The notes: generated by a model not told the origin, from the letters alone. A stretch of DNA of 64,000 nucleotides from Ciborinia camelliae (GCA_025890175.1 JANPYM010000022.1:188575-252574); one strand, 5' to 3'. Shown: positions 22,182 to 33,682, counted from the first letter of the stretch. Program-made: numbers and translations.

Positions 22182-25100
22182 TGTTAATTTAACAGTGATA
22201 GGAATGTCACCTCAGGCTATTTTCGATACACTTTGAAGAACTTTTGCGTAGAGTTAAGCTGTATGTACTACACATGGTATGATCTTGATCATAAACAGAT
22301 CCAAGTTGAAGGAAAGCAAATTAGTAGACAAATTTTCTTCATCAAAGCACTATGCACATCTCACTCACCTAAACTACCTGCACTGAAATAATTGTAGAAC
22401 TCTTTATCGATTTCATCGTGTCCAGGTTCTTAGGTAGTGACAAATATACCTGAGGGAAAGAATTTGTGAAAATTTGTATGACACATTTGAATGTAAGCAA
22501 AGGTGACGTTGACCCGACAGTTTGGTTGCAGATGAGCACGAACCTTGATAGGTTACAAGTTACGAATCCTTCAAGGGGTTGACAAGATTGGATGTTCCAT
22601 AGTTGGTTGGTACGGTTAGCAAACACATCTCCGGAGGTGAAAAAGGGGTGGGGCTGGCAATGGGTATGCACTGTGCAGGCAACAAACTCACAAAGATTTT
22701 CTTCGTCTTCGAAGTTTCAAATTGATTCTGACACTGATGATCTCTCCAAGTATTGATTATCGTAGGAAGAAGTTTGCCCGATTCGATAGCTTCCAGGCGA
22801 GTGCAACACAACACATAGTTGGGACGTTAATTTACGGTACACAGCATGCAGGCATGTGGATAATTCAGACCTTACCGACTCATTATATTTGGTCTAAGTT
22901 TTAATGATAAGAGTACTCTTTAGGTGTACAACGGTTCATCGGGATCGAATCGTGATTGGAAAAAATATATACTGTATAAGCATATATACAGAATAAGATT
23001 TAGTAGTATTATAATTTCATTAATACATTCTTCGGAGTAATAGCTGCAGAAGAATATGCTACGCCTTATACATGCTTAAGCGCTTACCTCAGACTAGGTA
23101 GAAGGCGATAACCAGACCACTTTAAAGAGGGGCGATGTCCCTAGATGTCAATCGCCGAATAAGCGAGAGTGGCTGATTTTGTCGAGGTAGAAGGTGCTTG
23201 ACAACCCTAACCCTAAGCTCTACAATAAGGAAATCCATCCTAATATAGGTATATACCTTCGTCCAATAAGTCCCATTGCTCCCACTGCCTCCCACCAAAT
23301 GGAATCGGTGGGACTTGGTGGGAATCCACGGATCACGTAATACTTTCCTGACTAAGCCAGAGGTTCTACTCTATTAAGCCTACAAATGTCCTCGATCAGA
23401 AGCTACACCCTGGCTACTAGAAAGTCTAGATGAAACTATTCTTCAGCATTTCATTTTAAAAATGTGAAGCATTAGATCTTCAAAATCGAATTGAATTTGA
23501 AGTGATATGCAAAACATTAAAGAATCTTGATTTACCTTTAAAATATTAATATTTTGTTTAAATATCTATATATTACTTAGTAGGAAACGGTTTTACAATA
23601 GCGTTTGATCAAATCTTATATATATTTGATTTGCGGAGTTATAACATTAAATACCTACATTGGTTGCTCTAAAAGTATAGCGGCAATTTCCCAAACTTGT
23701 TACACCAAACTTTTTAAGGCTTGCGACCTGGAGAAATACAACTAGTAGTAGCAGATGTAGTCAGTCTGGTTATAACTCCTGATTCGATGGTTCAATATGT
23801 AAGATAGATATAGTAAATCAATCTTCTTTACCTCTCAAAAACCACTACCAGGCCCATGGAACGTCTTAAAGCTAACAATAATCAAGGTACTGAAAAAATA
23901 CGGCAAATACTACTTCTTTGATAGTCGAGGTATTGGGTAATTATAGTTATGAAGAAAGTTGAGCTATAGTAGTTCTCAAACGCTATTCAAGATAGCAATA
24001 ATATCCAAGCTACCATTTCCAATTCTGAAATAGGTCACCATGGCAAAACCTTCGGTATAACAATTCCCAATCAGAATGTATAGTGTATCAACCGGTCAAT
24101 CTTCATCCTACAGATACGAGATACGAGATATATTAAAGCACATGGCACTAGAACAAAACTGGAAATAGCAAGTGCGACTATTGTTTTAGGTATATAGAAC
24201 ACATCTTGTCTATTTATACTGGCGTTAATTAGAAATTAAATCGACTGCAATTCTAGCAATTTTTACCAGAGATATCTTTCCCATGTATGTAGGATTACTC
24301 AAGAGTCAAGCCAAATATGGGTCATTTGGAAAGCGTTCGTGGTATCATCAGTCCGTCTAATCAAAGCAATTTTGAAGTGAGAAAACGATGAGACTCTCCC
24401 AATTTAAATTTGATCTCTCTTAAATCTTAAATAGAGCATCAAAGAAAGTGATATCGATATCGCCGTGAGAAACAGTGAGGGCATTAGTATTTTCAGTATT
24501 TTGTTTACGCCCCACTCTAATAATAGATATAATATTTTTTGAAAATATTTGAATAAGTAGTATAAAATATAATATTACTAATAATATTAATAATATTTTG
24601 AATATAATTTATTATTGAAAATATACTGAAATATCGGAATTTGCATATTTTGAAAACATTCCAAAAATATTCCAAAAGTATTTTAACATATTTTAAGTAT
24701 TTCATTAGTTAATGTTATTAGGAATTTATAAAAATATACAAATTCCAATATTTTAATATATTTTTAATAATAAATTATATCAAAAATATTATTAATATAT
24801 ATAGTATACATAAATAGTATTAAAGTTTATACATACTTTAATTAATAATATAGCTTTTATATTAGCCACCGTTTCATTATAGTATATTAATGCCTACACT
24901 GGTGAGAAATTCTAAATGAAAGCCGTGGTGAATGTTACAAAGATCAATTCCACATCAATACCAACCAAGCAAGAAGATGGGACGCCCAAGCATTGCATCG
25001 CGTCTCTGTAAATAAATATAATTATAGAGAAACAAACCGTCACGTTATTTTCGATTCGCCAACGTGGAAAACGAACTACGATGCCAATTTAGCATATCAA

Positions 25101-25827
25101 ATTGAATGGTTTTCCTCGATCTGAAGATCACATTGGATGTTCAAGACAGCGTTACTAGTTGATATAAGAATCTTCTCTACAACTGTTCATATATGAAAAC
25201 CGAGCTTCTCGATGATAATCGTATTAGTAACGAACAGAGCTGGAATATATATACATATACATCTCAACAAAGATCTTCAAATCCCACCCCTCATCCCAAA
25301 TTCCAATACCAACCATCATATACAAAAGCCACTAACTACCTAGTACTAACTAGGAGAATCAAAGTCGAGACATACCTAGTAGTTATTTCAGCAACCCCAT
25401 AGATCGCTTAAACTCCCAGTACTGAAACCCGAACTCCTGAGCAGCCTTGCAAGTTCTTTTGCAGAATCATCAGTAGTAGAGATATTATTAGACTCTCAAA
25501 TAAAGATACCGGTAAAAGCATCCAGGCTTAACTTTAAAGAAGCCCTAACAGTCTTCGCTTAAACCAACCAGGACAAACAACCCAATATCAGCTTCATAAG
25601 ACTTTCCGCCAGCCAGCCAGCCACATCCGACTTCCTCCGTGATTTCATTTCGCGACATCTTTTGATGTTTTCCATCCTCTCTATATCTATCCATATCTAA
25701 ATTGTCGCAAATTCGCTCACGTTTATATCTTTTAGATTCGCTGAACCCCATTACCAATTTGCTTTGCATTATGAAAATGTCTTTGGCATCGGAGCTCGCG
25801 TTTATAGTTTATATTAATCATTATATT
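22182..25827. other. AT-rich, gene-poor spacer with possible coding relics
   Basis: No intact gene. On the minus strand at about 22500-22900 there are non-repetitive peptide-like stretches in two frames (for example SGDVFANRTNQLWNIQSC) separated by stops, suggesting an eroded gene of unknown family. Base composition becomes very AT-rich from about 23420, and 24500-24880 is almost pure A/T. A hairpin-prone segment (CCCACTGCCTCCCACC against GGTGGGACTTGGTGGG) lies at about 23292-23333. Confidence 0.4.
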
Positions 25828-26021
25828 TGTTGTAAGAACACGTGAATGTTATACATTCACTGTGTGGGGAATATGCTACGGATACAGGACTAGCGTGAAA
25901 CGCTAGTTCCGTATCCTGTAGCATATAATCCCTATACGATTAATGTAGATTATTATATACAATAATACAACAATATTATTGTGTATCGAGCTAGTGTATG
26001 TAGAACTACTTTATATCAACA
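25828..26021. mobile_element. Putative solo LTR, 194 bp
   Basis: The repeat begins TGTTGTAAGAACACG and ends TTTATATCAACA, giving the TG...CA and TGTTG/CAACA ends of copia-type LTRs. Related partial copies occur at 17942-18032 and 34351-34401, which supports it as a dispersed family. It contains two hairpins: GTGAATG/CATTCAC at the left, and a longer imperfect one (GGATACAGGACTAGCGT against ACGCTAGTTCCGTATCC) at 25873-25925. No target duplication is visible (ATATT versus GTTTA), so the borders are tentative. Confidence 0.5.
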
Positions 26022-26257
26022 GTTTAGGCGCAACACCATTCGCGCGTATAAACAAACCCGATAATTAGTCAAAATGCAAACCACATCCCACCGTATTATC
26101 CATATCCTTTAAGCTAGCTCAGCTATATCGATCCTACCTACCTAGTTATATTCACAAGTTACAACAGTATTCCACAGACAAGTAGGTCGAGATTACAAGA
26201 CTGCAGTCTCATCAAACCGTTTTGATTCATTCAGCCGCTGCAGGAATCGGTTAAACG

Positions 26258-26577
26258 TGTTGGAAATGTATATAATGCTAAGCAGAATAGCTTAGTATAA
26301 CTATTTTTCCACAGGTTATGAGCCCGACTAGCGCAGTGGTAAAGTGTACAATTCTTGTAGCTTATTGCGTATAGCTGAAAGCTTTCTATAAAATCTACAT
26401 TTAGATTCACTTTTCTAAGTGAATCGCAAGTAGATGAGCGACCTATCAGGTGGGATCGAAGCTACGGGCTTGATCCGGAACGTGCAAGATTCTAGCTTGG
26501 ATATGCTTAGCATAGGGGGAGTGTTGGAAATGTATATAATGCTAAGCAGAGTGGCTTAGTATAACTATTTTTCCACA
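26258..26577 (+). mobile_element. Complete miniature LTR retroelement (TRIM), 320 bp
   Basis: Two 56-bp direct repeats at 26258-26313 and 26522-26577 begin TGTTGGAAATG and end TTTTTCCACA, differing at two positions. Directly after the left copy is GGTTATGAGCCC (26314-26325), the exact complement of the anticodon arm GGGCTCATAACC of initiator tRNA-Met. That is the half-tRNA primer-binding site known from copia-type elements. AGGGGGAG (26514-26521) directly before the right copy is a polypurine tract. A perfect 5-bp duplication AAACG flanks it (26253-26257, 26578-26582). The 208-bp interior codes for nothing and contains a tRNA-like A-box/B-box pair and a perfect 9-bp hairpin (GATTCACTT/AAGTGAATC at 26404-26425). 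Every structural hallmark of an LTR retroelement is present in minimal form, so it must have been moved by enzymes of another element. Confidence 0.92.
26314..26325 (+). other. Primer-binding site of the TRIM (initiator tRNA-Met half-tRNA type)
   Basis: GGTTATGAGCCC, immediately 3' of the left LTR, is complementary to the conserved anticodon stem-loop of eukaryotic initiator tRNA-Met (GGGCTCATAACC). Confidence 0.85.
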
Positions 26578-26708
26578 AAACGATTCAAATTGCCAAATAT
26601 ATGGGAGCAGAAACATTTGCTACGGATAACAGTGCAGAGAAGCAACAACTTCTCACCAAGGAGTGTGATTTGATATTTGACGAGCACTTATTTTCCAGCA
26701 AGCTTTAA

Positions 26709-27481
26709 GGTTTAAGGTATATTAAGCAGGGAATTCTCCGACTGGGAAGTCGTATTACAAATCGCAGTCTTGCTCTTACTCTTCCCATCGCGCTATAAAG
26801 CTATAAAATTTCCCTCGAATTCGAATGCGGCTCCGCAGACGCTCTACGCTTCCTCTATCTATCAATCAATCAATCTATCAATCTATCTATCTAGCTCTAA
26901 TTTTCACACGCCACCTTTCGAGAAAAACAGAAACAGAAACATGACATACCTATTCATACCCATCCATACCCATCCATACCCATCCATACCTCTCCTTCAA
27001 TAAACTTAGTTGGTACTTAGCTCAGACCCAAACCGACCCAAACCGACCCCAGGAAGCCACAGCCATCCCTCCATCCCTCCATCCCTCCATCCCTCCATCC
27101 CTCCATCCCTCCATCCCTCTATCCCTTCATCCCTTCATCCCTCCCTTTCTCTTTTTCTCCATTCCTTCATTCTTCCATCCTTCCCTCCCTCCATTCCTCC
27201 ATCCCTCCATACATCAAACAATTCTGAGAATTGTATCGATTCCTGTCTCCACAGTATCTCCCGATCAACCGAGTTCATCACCATCACCCACCATCTTTTC
27301 CAATCAACCCATCAACCCATCAACCCATCAACCGAGTTCATCACCATCTTTTCCTACCTAGGTATATAAAGCTCATTCAAAGCCCATTCAAAGCCGAAAA
27401 CACATCGATCGATCGATCAGGAAAATCGTTTCGTTTTGCAGTGTGAGTGTGACGCTCGCTGACCGAAGCTTTCCTCGACGC
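26709..27481. repeat. Cluster of simple repeats
   Basis: Contains TCAATCAATCTATC repeats (26859-26896), a 10-bp CCATACCCAT repeat (about 26956-26993), an 8-bp CATCCCTC repeat with variants (about 27062-27210) and a 10-bp ATCAACCCAT repeat (about 27299-27336). No gene is seen; the Ser/Pro/His translations are products of the repeats. Confidence 0.8.
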
Positions 27482-27660
27482 GCTTGCGTGGAAGAATGCT
27501 TGCGTGGAAGAGTGCTTGCGTGGAAGAGTGCTTGCGTGGAAGAGTGCTTGCTTGAAAAAATGCTTGCTTAGAAAAATATTTACTTGAAAAAATATCTGCT
27601 TGGAAGAGTGCTTGCGTGGAAGAGTGCTTGCGTGGAAGAATGCTTGCGTGGAAGAGTGCG
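27482..27660. repeat. 16-bp minisatellite (GCTTGCGTGGAAGAGT)
   Basis: About eleven head-to-tail copies of a 16-bp unit. The outer copies are nearly identical, while the four central ones (27546-27605) have diverged to A/T-rich versions such as GCTTGCTTGAAAAAAT. Confidence 0.9.
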
Positions 27661-28567
27661 TGACGATTGGATGATTTTCGACGACGAAACGTGTTTAATA
27701 GCTGGTCGACTCGGTAGAACAAGTTTTGCAAATCCCTCGTATGTTTTAAAGAGAGTAGAGAGAGACCTGTCATTCTCTAAGAGATCCATACTCCCGAATA
27801 AACTAGGCCGGTTTTCAGTATGTGATAAATAAAAGTCAATTATCGATTACTTCCATAGATATAAGAAATCTGCACCCCAATTCAATTCACACAAGTATAA
27901 TCCACGTCATGTGAATAACTTCAAATGGCCCGTCAACAAATTAGTTGATTCTTACTATTTAATATTGTACGTCCACGTTTCGCTGGATGTTCCAGGAACC
28001 ATATTCCTATCCATCTACACTGATCCCAGCAACTCACTGACAAGCCAGAAGTTGTTCCCGAGATGAAATATTTGTCAACCCCAATGTAGTATGTACAATC
28101 CGCCATCTGCTTTTTGTCCTATTCCCCTTCATCACCCACCTGGCACATATGTGCATCTCAGTGACCGGGCCAAAGAATAGATATCTCTTTTTGAGTATCT
28201 CATCCAAATTAGAACAAGGCCGTCGCGTATGCGAGTAAAATCTATGAATACAGTTTGAAAAGTAAAAAAAAGAAATTGTCGAAACTACCCGCACCAAGAA
28301 CTGCTAGCCATATGGTGATGATCATGATTTGGTTGGGAAGTGCCGAACATGATGTTTTGGTGCAGGTGTTTCGCAATAGGGAGACCTTGATCTTTCAATT
28401 AACCTCCAGTTTTTTTGAGAAGGGTATTATGCGAGATGTTTCGCTGAAAACTCCAACGTTCTACCTAAATCATGGTGAAAACGTGCAAATGCTGTATGTT
28501 TTTAAGGGGAAAACAAGAGAGGTCATGATATCGTGTGTGGCGAGAAAGGAAAGTATGAAATTTATTG
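27661..28567. other. Intergenic
   Basis: No gene is recognised; the later part is the expected 3' flank of the WSC gene. Confidence 0.4.
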
Positions 28568-29983
28568 TTAATCGGGATCAGGGTTGACTGCTCGAAGTAT
28601 TGGTCCTTGTTGATGGACACGCCTGGAATAGTCGTGGTCATCCCGTATGGTGTTGATGCTCTCCCTACTCTTATTATTATCTGAGCGTAGATAGACAGCG
28701 GCGAAAGGATTTAATCTTGGATCCACAGGCATCAATGGACTTTTCCTCGATCCTGGTGTATTTAGTTCGGGTTCCCATGTTTCCACCACACGTCTTCCAT
28801 CAGTACCGAGAACATATCTTGAATTCTCGCTCATGGTTCTCGATGGAATTGGTCCACCCATACCGTTTGCCAGGCTTTCCCTTCGACTATTGACGGCAGC
28901 ATATGCTTCGGCTTTTTCTTGCTTTCTTTTTCTTATGCAGAAGAATATGATACCAGCAATAATTGCAAACAAAGCCACCAGTCCAATTGTGAGGCCCACC
29001 GCACCTCCAGTTGTCAAGCCACCTTCACTACCTTTCGAGACTGACGAAGTGTTTGATTCGCTTGGTGGTGAGGTTGGTGTAACAGTAACGGTACGTACTT
29101 GTCCGGTGATGGTTTCGAGGGATACGACTGGGGTTGGTGTCCACGTAGAACTTGTTGAAGCAGATGTAGATGATACTGTAGTTTGTAATGTTGACGGAGT
29201 AGTAGTGTCCGAGGCACTGGTCGACGCAGTAGTTTTCTATACAAGAAAATTAGCTGGAGAACTTTATGTAGTCGCTATATCAAAACAATTTGGAAATTCT
29301 CTAAATCAAAGAAGAGCTCGTACGGGTGGATCGGTGGAAGAAATAGCTTCAGTGACAGTCGAAAAGATTGTCACAGCATCGGGACTCGAGCTCGAAGCAA
29401 TTACCTAACATTGAAAGAAGTCAAATGGGTTGCCAGTAAAGGCACGCTGCAAACAACGGAGAAGCGGACATAGACTGGCAGAGCAGAGGAGACAAGAAAA
29501 AGGGCGAAATTATGTTTGAGTACTAACCTTTGAAGATGAGCTCGAAGCGGTCGTCGCTGAAGCCGTTTTCGTTCCCGATGGAGATAGCGTCAATGATATG
29601 TATCCGTATGTACCATCTCCACCACAAGTATCAGACGGGTAGCCTGGACATGAGGTATTGCAGTCACTGATGGATGTTGTGGTTCCAGGCACATAATTCG
29701 AGCACCAGCAATATTGTCCTTGCACAATAGCAAAAGCATAATCAGCGACACAGGTATTGTAACATAGTCCATCGGATTGGTAGATAGAGGAGTCTGCACA
29801 GAGGTCAATATCAGTATGGTACACCCCGGACTAATTCACTCATGTTGACCTACTTCCATCCCCAGAACCGGTATTTAGGCTGGAACAATACTCCATCGTC
29901 AGTCCATTGACATGTTCGATGAGGGCGAAGCCGAATATTGCAGCGACTCCATATGGATAAAAATGCAGCAGCGAGTGAAACAT
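28568..29983 (-). CDS. WSC-domain cell-surface sensor-like membrane protein
   Basis: Exons 29983-29854, 29793-29528 and 29236-28568 join in frame to 354 aa. A signal peptide (MFHSLLHFYPYGVAAIFGFA, to about residue 27) precedes a WSC domain (about 30-115) with the family's cysteine pattern: EYCSSLNTGSG, SIYQSDGLCYNTC, YAFAIVQGQYCWCSNYVPG and CNTSCPGYPSDTCGG then YGYISL. A Ser/Thr-rich extension (about 115-205) leads to one transmembrane helix (VGLTIGLVALFAIIAGIIFF, about 210-231), a basic stop (RKRK) and a cytoplasmic tail of about 120 residues. This is the layout of the yeast Wsc1-3 sensors that feed the Rho1/Pkc1 cell-wall-integrity pathway; signalling is inferred. The second intron (291 bp) is long for this window but has a GCTAAT branch and CTTGTATAG acceptor. 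The first splice is supported by GNSSIYQS across the join. Confidence 0.85.
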
Positions 29984-31177
29984 CGTGGGTTACTTTTGAG
30001 GAGGAAGTATCTCCGTGTCGACTATGATTTTGTATTCAACGTCGTATGTATGATATCGATGAGCATATATGTCTTAGCTGTTGCTGGACAACCGTTAACG
30101 GAATGTTGGGGAAGGTGAAAGTTGGAATGCGGGTTTGCAAACGAACGGGATCAGAGGATGAGCAATCAAGGTATCCCATTGAATTGAATGAATGAATTCG
30201 ATCAATCCATCAACCAGTTAATTAATCAAACCAATTTGTCATCGAGTGAAGACCATAATAGCCATTTCACTTCACTATTTTGAATTACTAAAAAGATTGG
30301 AAAGTCCTGCTGCCCTCTGTAGAAAAGTGGAAGTGATAAGAACGAATGTCAAGTTGAGATTTTGTTGGATATTTTGTTGGTTGGATGTAAAAACGAAAGA
30401 AGACCAGAGGCAGAGGGGGAGAGAGGTGCAGGTGGTGAGAGGTGAACAAGACGAAAAAGGAAAAAAGGAAGAAGTAGGAAATTGAGTTTAATGTGGAGTT
30501 TAAAGAAAGTTAGTGGGCGTAGGTCCGTAGGAGTGGGAGGGGGGGAGAGGAGGAGGAGAAAACAAATTGATGGATTGAGAGAGAAGAGAGAAGAGAAAAG
30601 AGAGAGATACGGCAGCGGCAAGAAAAAGTCCTTAGTACAGTAGGTACTTAGCAGGTAGTAGGTGGTAGGTACTTAGTACATCGGACATCGGACCTAGTAC
30701 CTAGCTAGTACCTTGGAAATAATAATAATTGTCTGTCAAATTGACGGACGGTAGGGTCGGGTAGGTAGGTAGTTCAAGTGTGATTGACTGACACTGACTG
30801 AGAGTTCCAATTGCCTTTCCGTCTTCCGTAGGTTGTGTGATTGATAGGTCCTTATTACCTAGGGTAGGGACCGTAGACCGTGGTCCGTAGGGTACCTAGG
30901 TAGTGTAGGAATCTAGGATGCGTCGTGTACAAATGGTGACATGAAAGCGGCAAGCAGCAAGAGATGTGATTTTTTAGGCTAAGAATGGTGAAACTGTGAA
31001 ACTGCGAAATGACTGTTTTAAGTTTAGTTCCGTGACGAACGTGTTGTAATTTCTCATCGACGGATATCATTGGTTCAATCTTTCCCATTTTGGTCTCTTT
31101 TGGGCATCATCTTTTTATAAATGGCTCGTCTCGTCCCGTCCGGCTTTTTCAAGCTTCATGGATCTGACATTGGATGA
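29984..31177. other. 5' flank of the WSC gene, purine-rich
   Basis: Contains a long purine-rich block (about 30405-30610) and several GGTAGGT/ACCTAGGTA motifs (30640-30910), including a perfect TACCTAGGTA palindrome at 30893-30902. No gene is recognised. Confidence 0.4.
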
Positions 31178-33682
31178 GGCTGAGGCTGAGGCTGAGGTGA
31201 AGGCGAAAATTAGCTTTCCGATTCAATAGTTTCAATTAAAGTAGAAATTGAGGTGATGTATTCGTGGTAGTTAAAGAAATTACTTTCCCTCAAAATGTCT
31301 TGAAAATTCAAGACCCCAAGAGTTGGATGGATACAACATCTCATGATTGAAATGAATTGTGAATTATGAATTACGATTTGTGAAGTGTGAATTGTGAAGG
31401 GGGTGGATGAAAGGGTCGAAACCTTTTACTGTACCAATAATATTGTTATTATTGGTGTATTGATTTCTTATCAATCAATACCAACGAACCGCAGGGTCTA
31501 ACACCACGCGGGCATCGTACAAAACCAACCACCCTACCTCTCCAACCCAACCTGACCTACATTATCTTATCGTTTCTTGCCCATGTGCTTGACGCATGTG
31601 GTACGTCGTATGAGAGAGAAGTCGTATCGGAAAAGAGGAGGGAGGATAAACCGACACGCTTTGACAACCTGGGACCGGCAAACCGTTGGAAAGTTTTCTT
31701 GGACTCGTGAATCGTGAATCGTGAATCGTGATTGATGGTGATGGTGATGGTGATGGGTATCATGATACCGTAATGCTTATAGACCTACCTATCTAACTCG
31801 GTCAAGTTGAAATGAGAAAGGAGCTTTTTGCTTTCTTGGTGATTCAGGACTTCAAGACTTTTAATATATCAGTCAACGTACTCACTCTACCGGTAGTCTC
31901 GAATATATTCTTCTATTCTTATGAATTCGAAACAAAGTCGCTGTTGTACAACTTCTCGGTATGAAATGTTTCTAAAAGTGTATCTGTATTTAGATTTACT
32001 ATTAGATAGGATAGTGAAGTGAGTGCTACCGAGCACTGAGTCTGTACCAAATATACCTACAAATAGTACGGGTAATAAATAGGTAGGCGGGTAGGGAAGA
32101 GGGGAAGTAGAGAAGAAACGGGAATTGATGGGCTCAGATGTAATGCCGCTTTTACATTGCATATCTAGATGCATAAGATGAACCTCCTAGGTAGGTAGTT
32201 ATCATCTACCTTGCTAGGTATCAAACATCAAACATATGGAGTACAGCACTTGGCAAGCGTATCACCTCCCCATTTCCGCCATATCAATCCACATCTTTTT
32301 TCCCATCCATCTATCAACCACCGCCACTCCACAATCAATCTCCTGGCACATTTCACGCATATCTCTAACATTATACCTCCTTCCTTTGATGAATCTATAT
32401 TCAACCATCAATGACTTCACAACTTCACAACTTCCATAGAGCAAATGATATACCGGTCCTTAAATTACTTCGATATTTTATTACCTATGGCATCACATCA
32501 CATTACAATACATCAATACATCGATCAACATCCCAAACATCCATCCATGTACAGCTGAAGTTAACTACCTACTAGGTACCTAGTAGGTATCTTAACGCCC
32601 GAGACGCCGAGAGCAAAACTTGATTCTGATTCTCTATCATTTCCGAATTTCCTTCCCTTCCCTTCCCCAATTCTCAATCCAATGCAATCATAGGTAGGTA
32701 ATCCACCCACCTCTTTTTTTTCCAAACAATCTCTTCTACCCGATAATCTCTTCCATTTCCAAATTTCAATCATTCATTCATTACCTATCTACCTATCTAT
32801 CTATCATTCATCAATCAAGCTGAATCAACACATCAACATCAATATAAACATAAACATCAAGATCCAACACCGCGCACAACTACCTACCTATCTAGTAAAT
32901 AAACTATCAAATAAGCTAAGCTAGCTAATTCATAGTCAGGAACTACCTGCAGAAAAATCCACCCACCCAGATGCTATTTAACACTAGGTATCTACGGAGT
33001 ACCTGTGACGATATGCAAATCCGGACGCTAATCATTATATATACATATACACCCCATAATAATATATTACAATTAATATATTACAAGCAATATTAATAGA
33101 CAGATAGCATCTTAGCGGCGATTTGGTATATTGATTATATATCTAGGTAGGTAGCTGGAGGTATTAGAGTCAAGTAAATTTTAGAGTGAGTGAGTTTTTT
33201 TTTGGGGGGGGAGAGGGGGAATTAATAGATAAAATCTTCGATTTATATATATCTAGATAGCTACCTAGGTAGCTAGATAAATATCACACAAATCTAATTC
33301 AGTATCTTCAAAACTTTACTTAAGAGTCTATGTAGATAATAAGCGTAGTGAAAGTTTAGCTACCTAAGATCTATTTATACATTTATACATTTATACATTT
33401 GTACCCAGGTCAGGATGGATGAAGAAATGAAGAAATGATACGATGAAGATCATTCATTCATAAATACGTATCTAGTACCTACCGGATGGAGTCGGTAGGT
33501 AGATATGAGTTTTTGATTTCCTTTATTTATTTATAGATCTCTCTTTCTCTCTCTCGAATCTCGATAAACTGGCCTTGGACTTGAACTTGGACTGATTTTA
33601 TCTATCTACTTATATACGGAGGACAGGACACACTATAGACCTTAGAATACGTACGGTACTATATATATAATAAATTGTTGAT
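31178..33682. other. Gene-empty stretch with short repeats and palindromes
   Basis: Holds GAGGCT repeats (31178-31198), CGTGAATCGTGAATCGTGAA and GGTGAT repeats (about 31705-31757), a 24-bp perfect palindrome centred on CTAGGTACCTAG (32566-32589), and TACCTAGGTA at 33262-33271. Open frames here are short and simple-sequence; I support no gene. Confidence 0.5.

Larger units (their letters stand above)
26186..26708 (+). pseudogene. Enoyl-reductase-domain relic of a reducing polyketide synthase, split by a TRIM
   Basis: Removing the TRIM and one copy of its target duplication leaves one frame (26186-26257 plus 26583-26708). It reads QTVLIHSAAAGIG, a stop, TIQIAKYMGAETFAT and NSAEKQQLLTKECDLIFDEH, then FSSKL and a stop. 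This matches the NADPH-binding ETVLIHSAAGGVGQAAIQ region of PKS enoyl-reductase domains and what follows it. The stop (TAA) stands where the family has Gln (CAA), a C-to-T change, so the gene was probably dead before or soon after the insertion. Only about 65 codons of a normally very large gene remain. Frame and motif are seen; the PKS assignment is by family resemblance, and a stand-alone quinone-oxidoreductase-type MDR protein is the alternative. Confidence 0.75.

Noticed and set aside
23205..23217. CCCTAACCCTAA telomere-like doublet
   Set aside because: Only two units; another lies at 63353. Too short to be an interstitial telomere or subtelomere marker.
27417..27832. Overlapping frames on both strands in the 16-bp repeat
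   Set aside because: Periodicity of 48 bases explains the repeated peptide; no start context or domain.
28833..29408. 191-codon frame on the plus strand
   Set aside because: Antisense shadow of the WSC gene; the WSC domain and splice sites support the minus strand.
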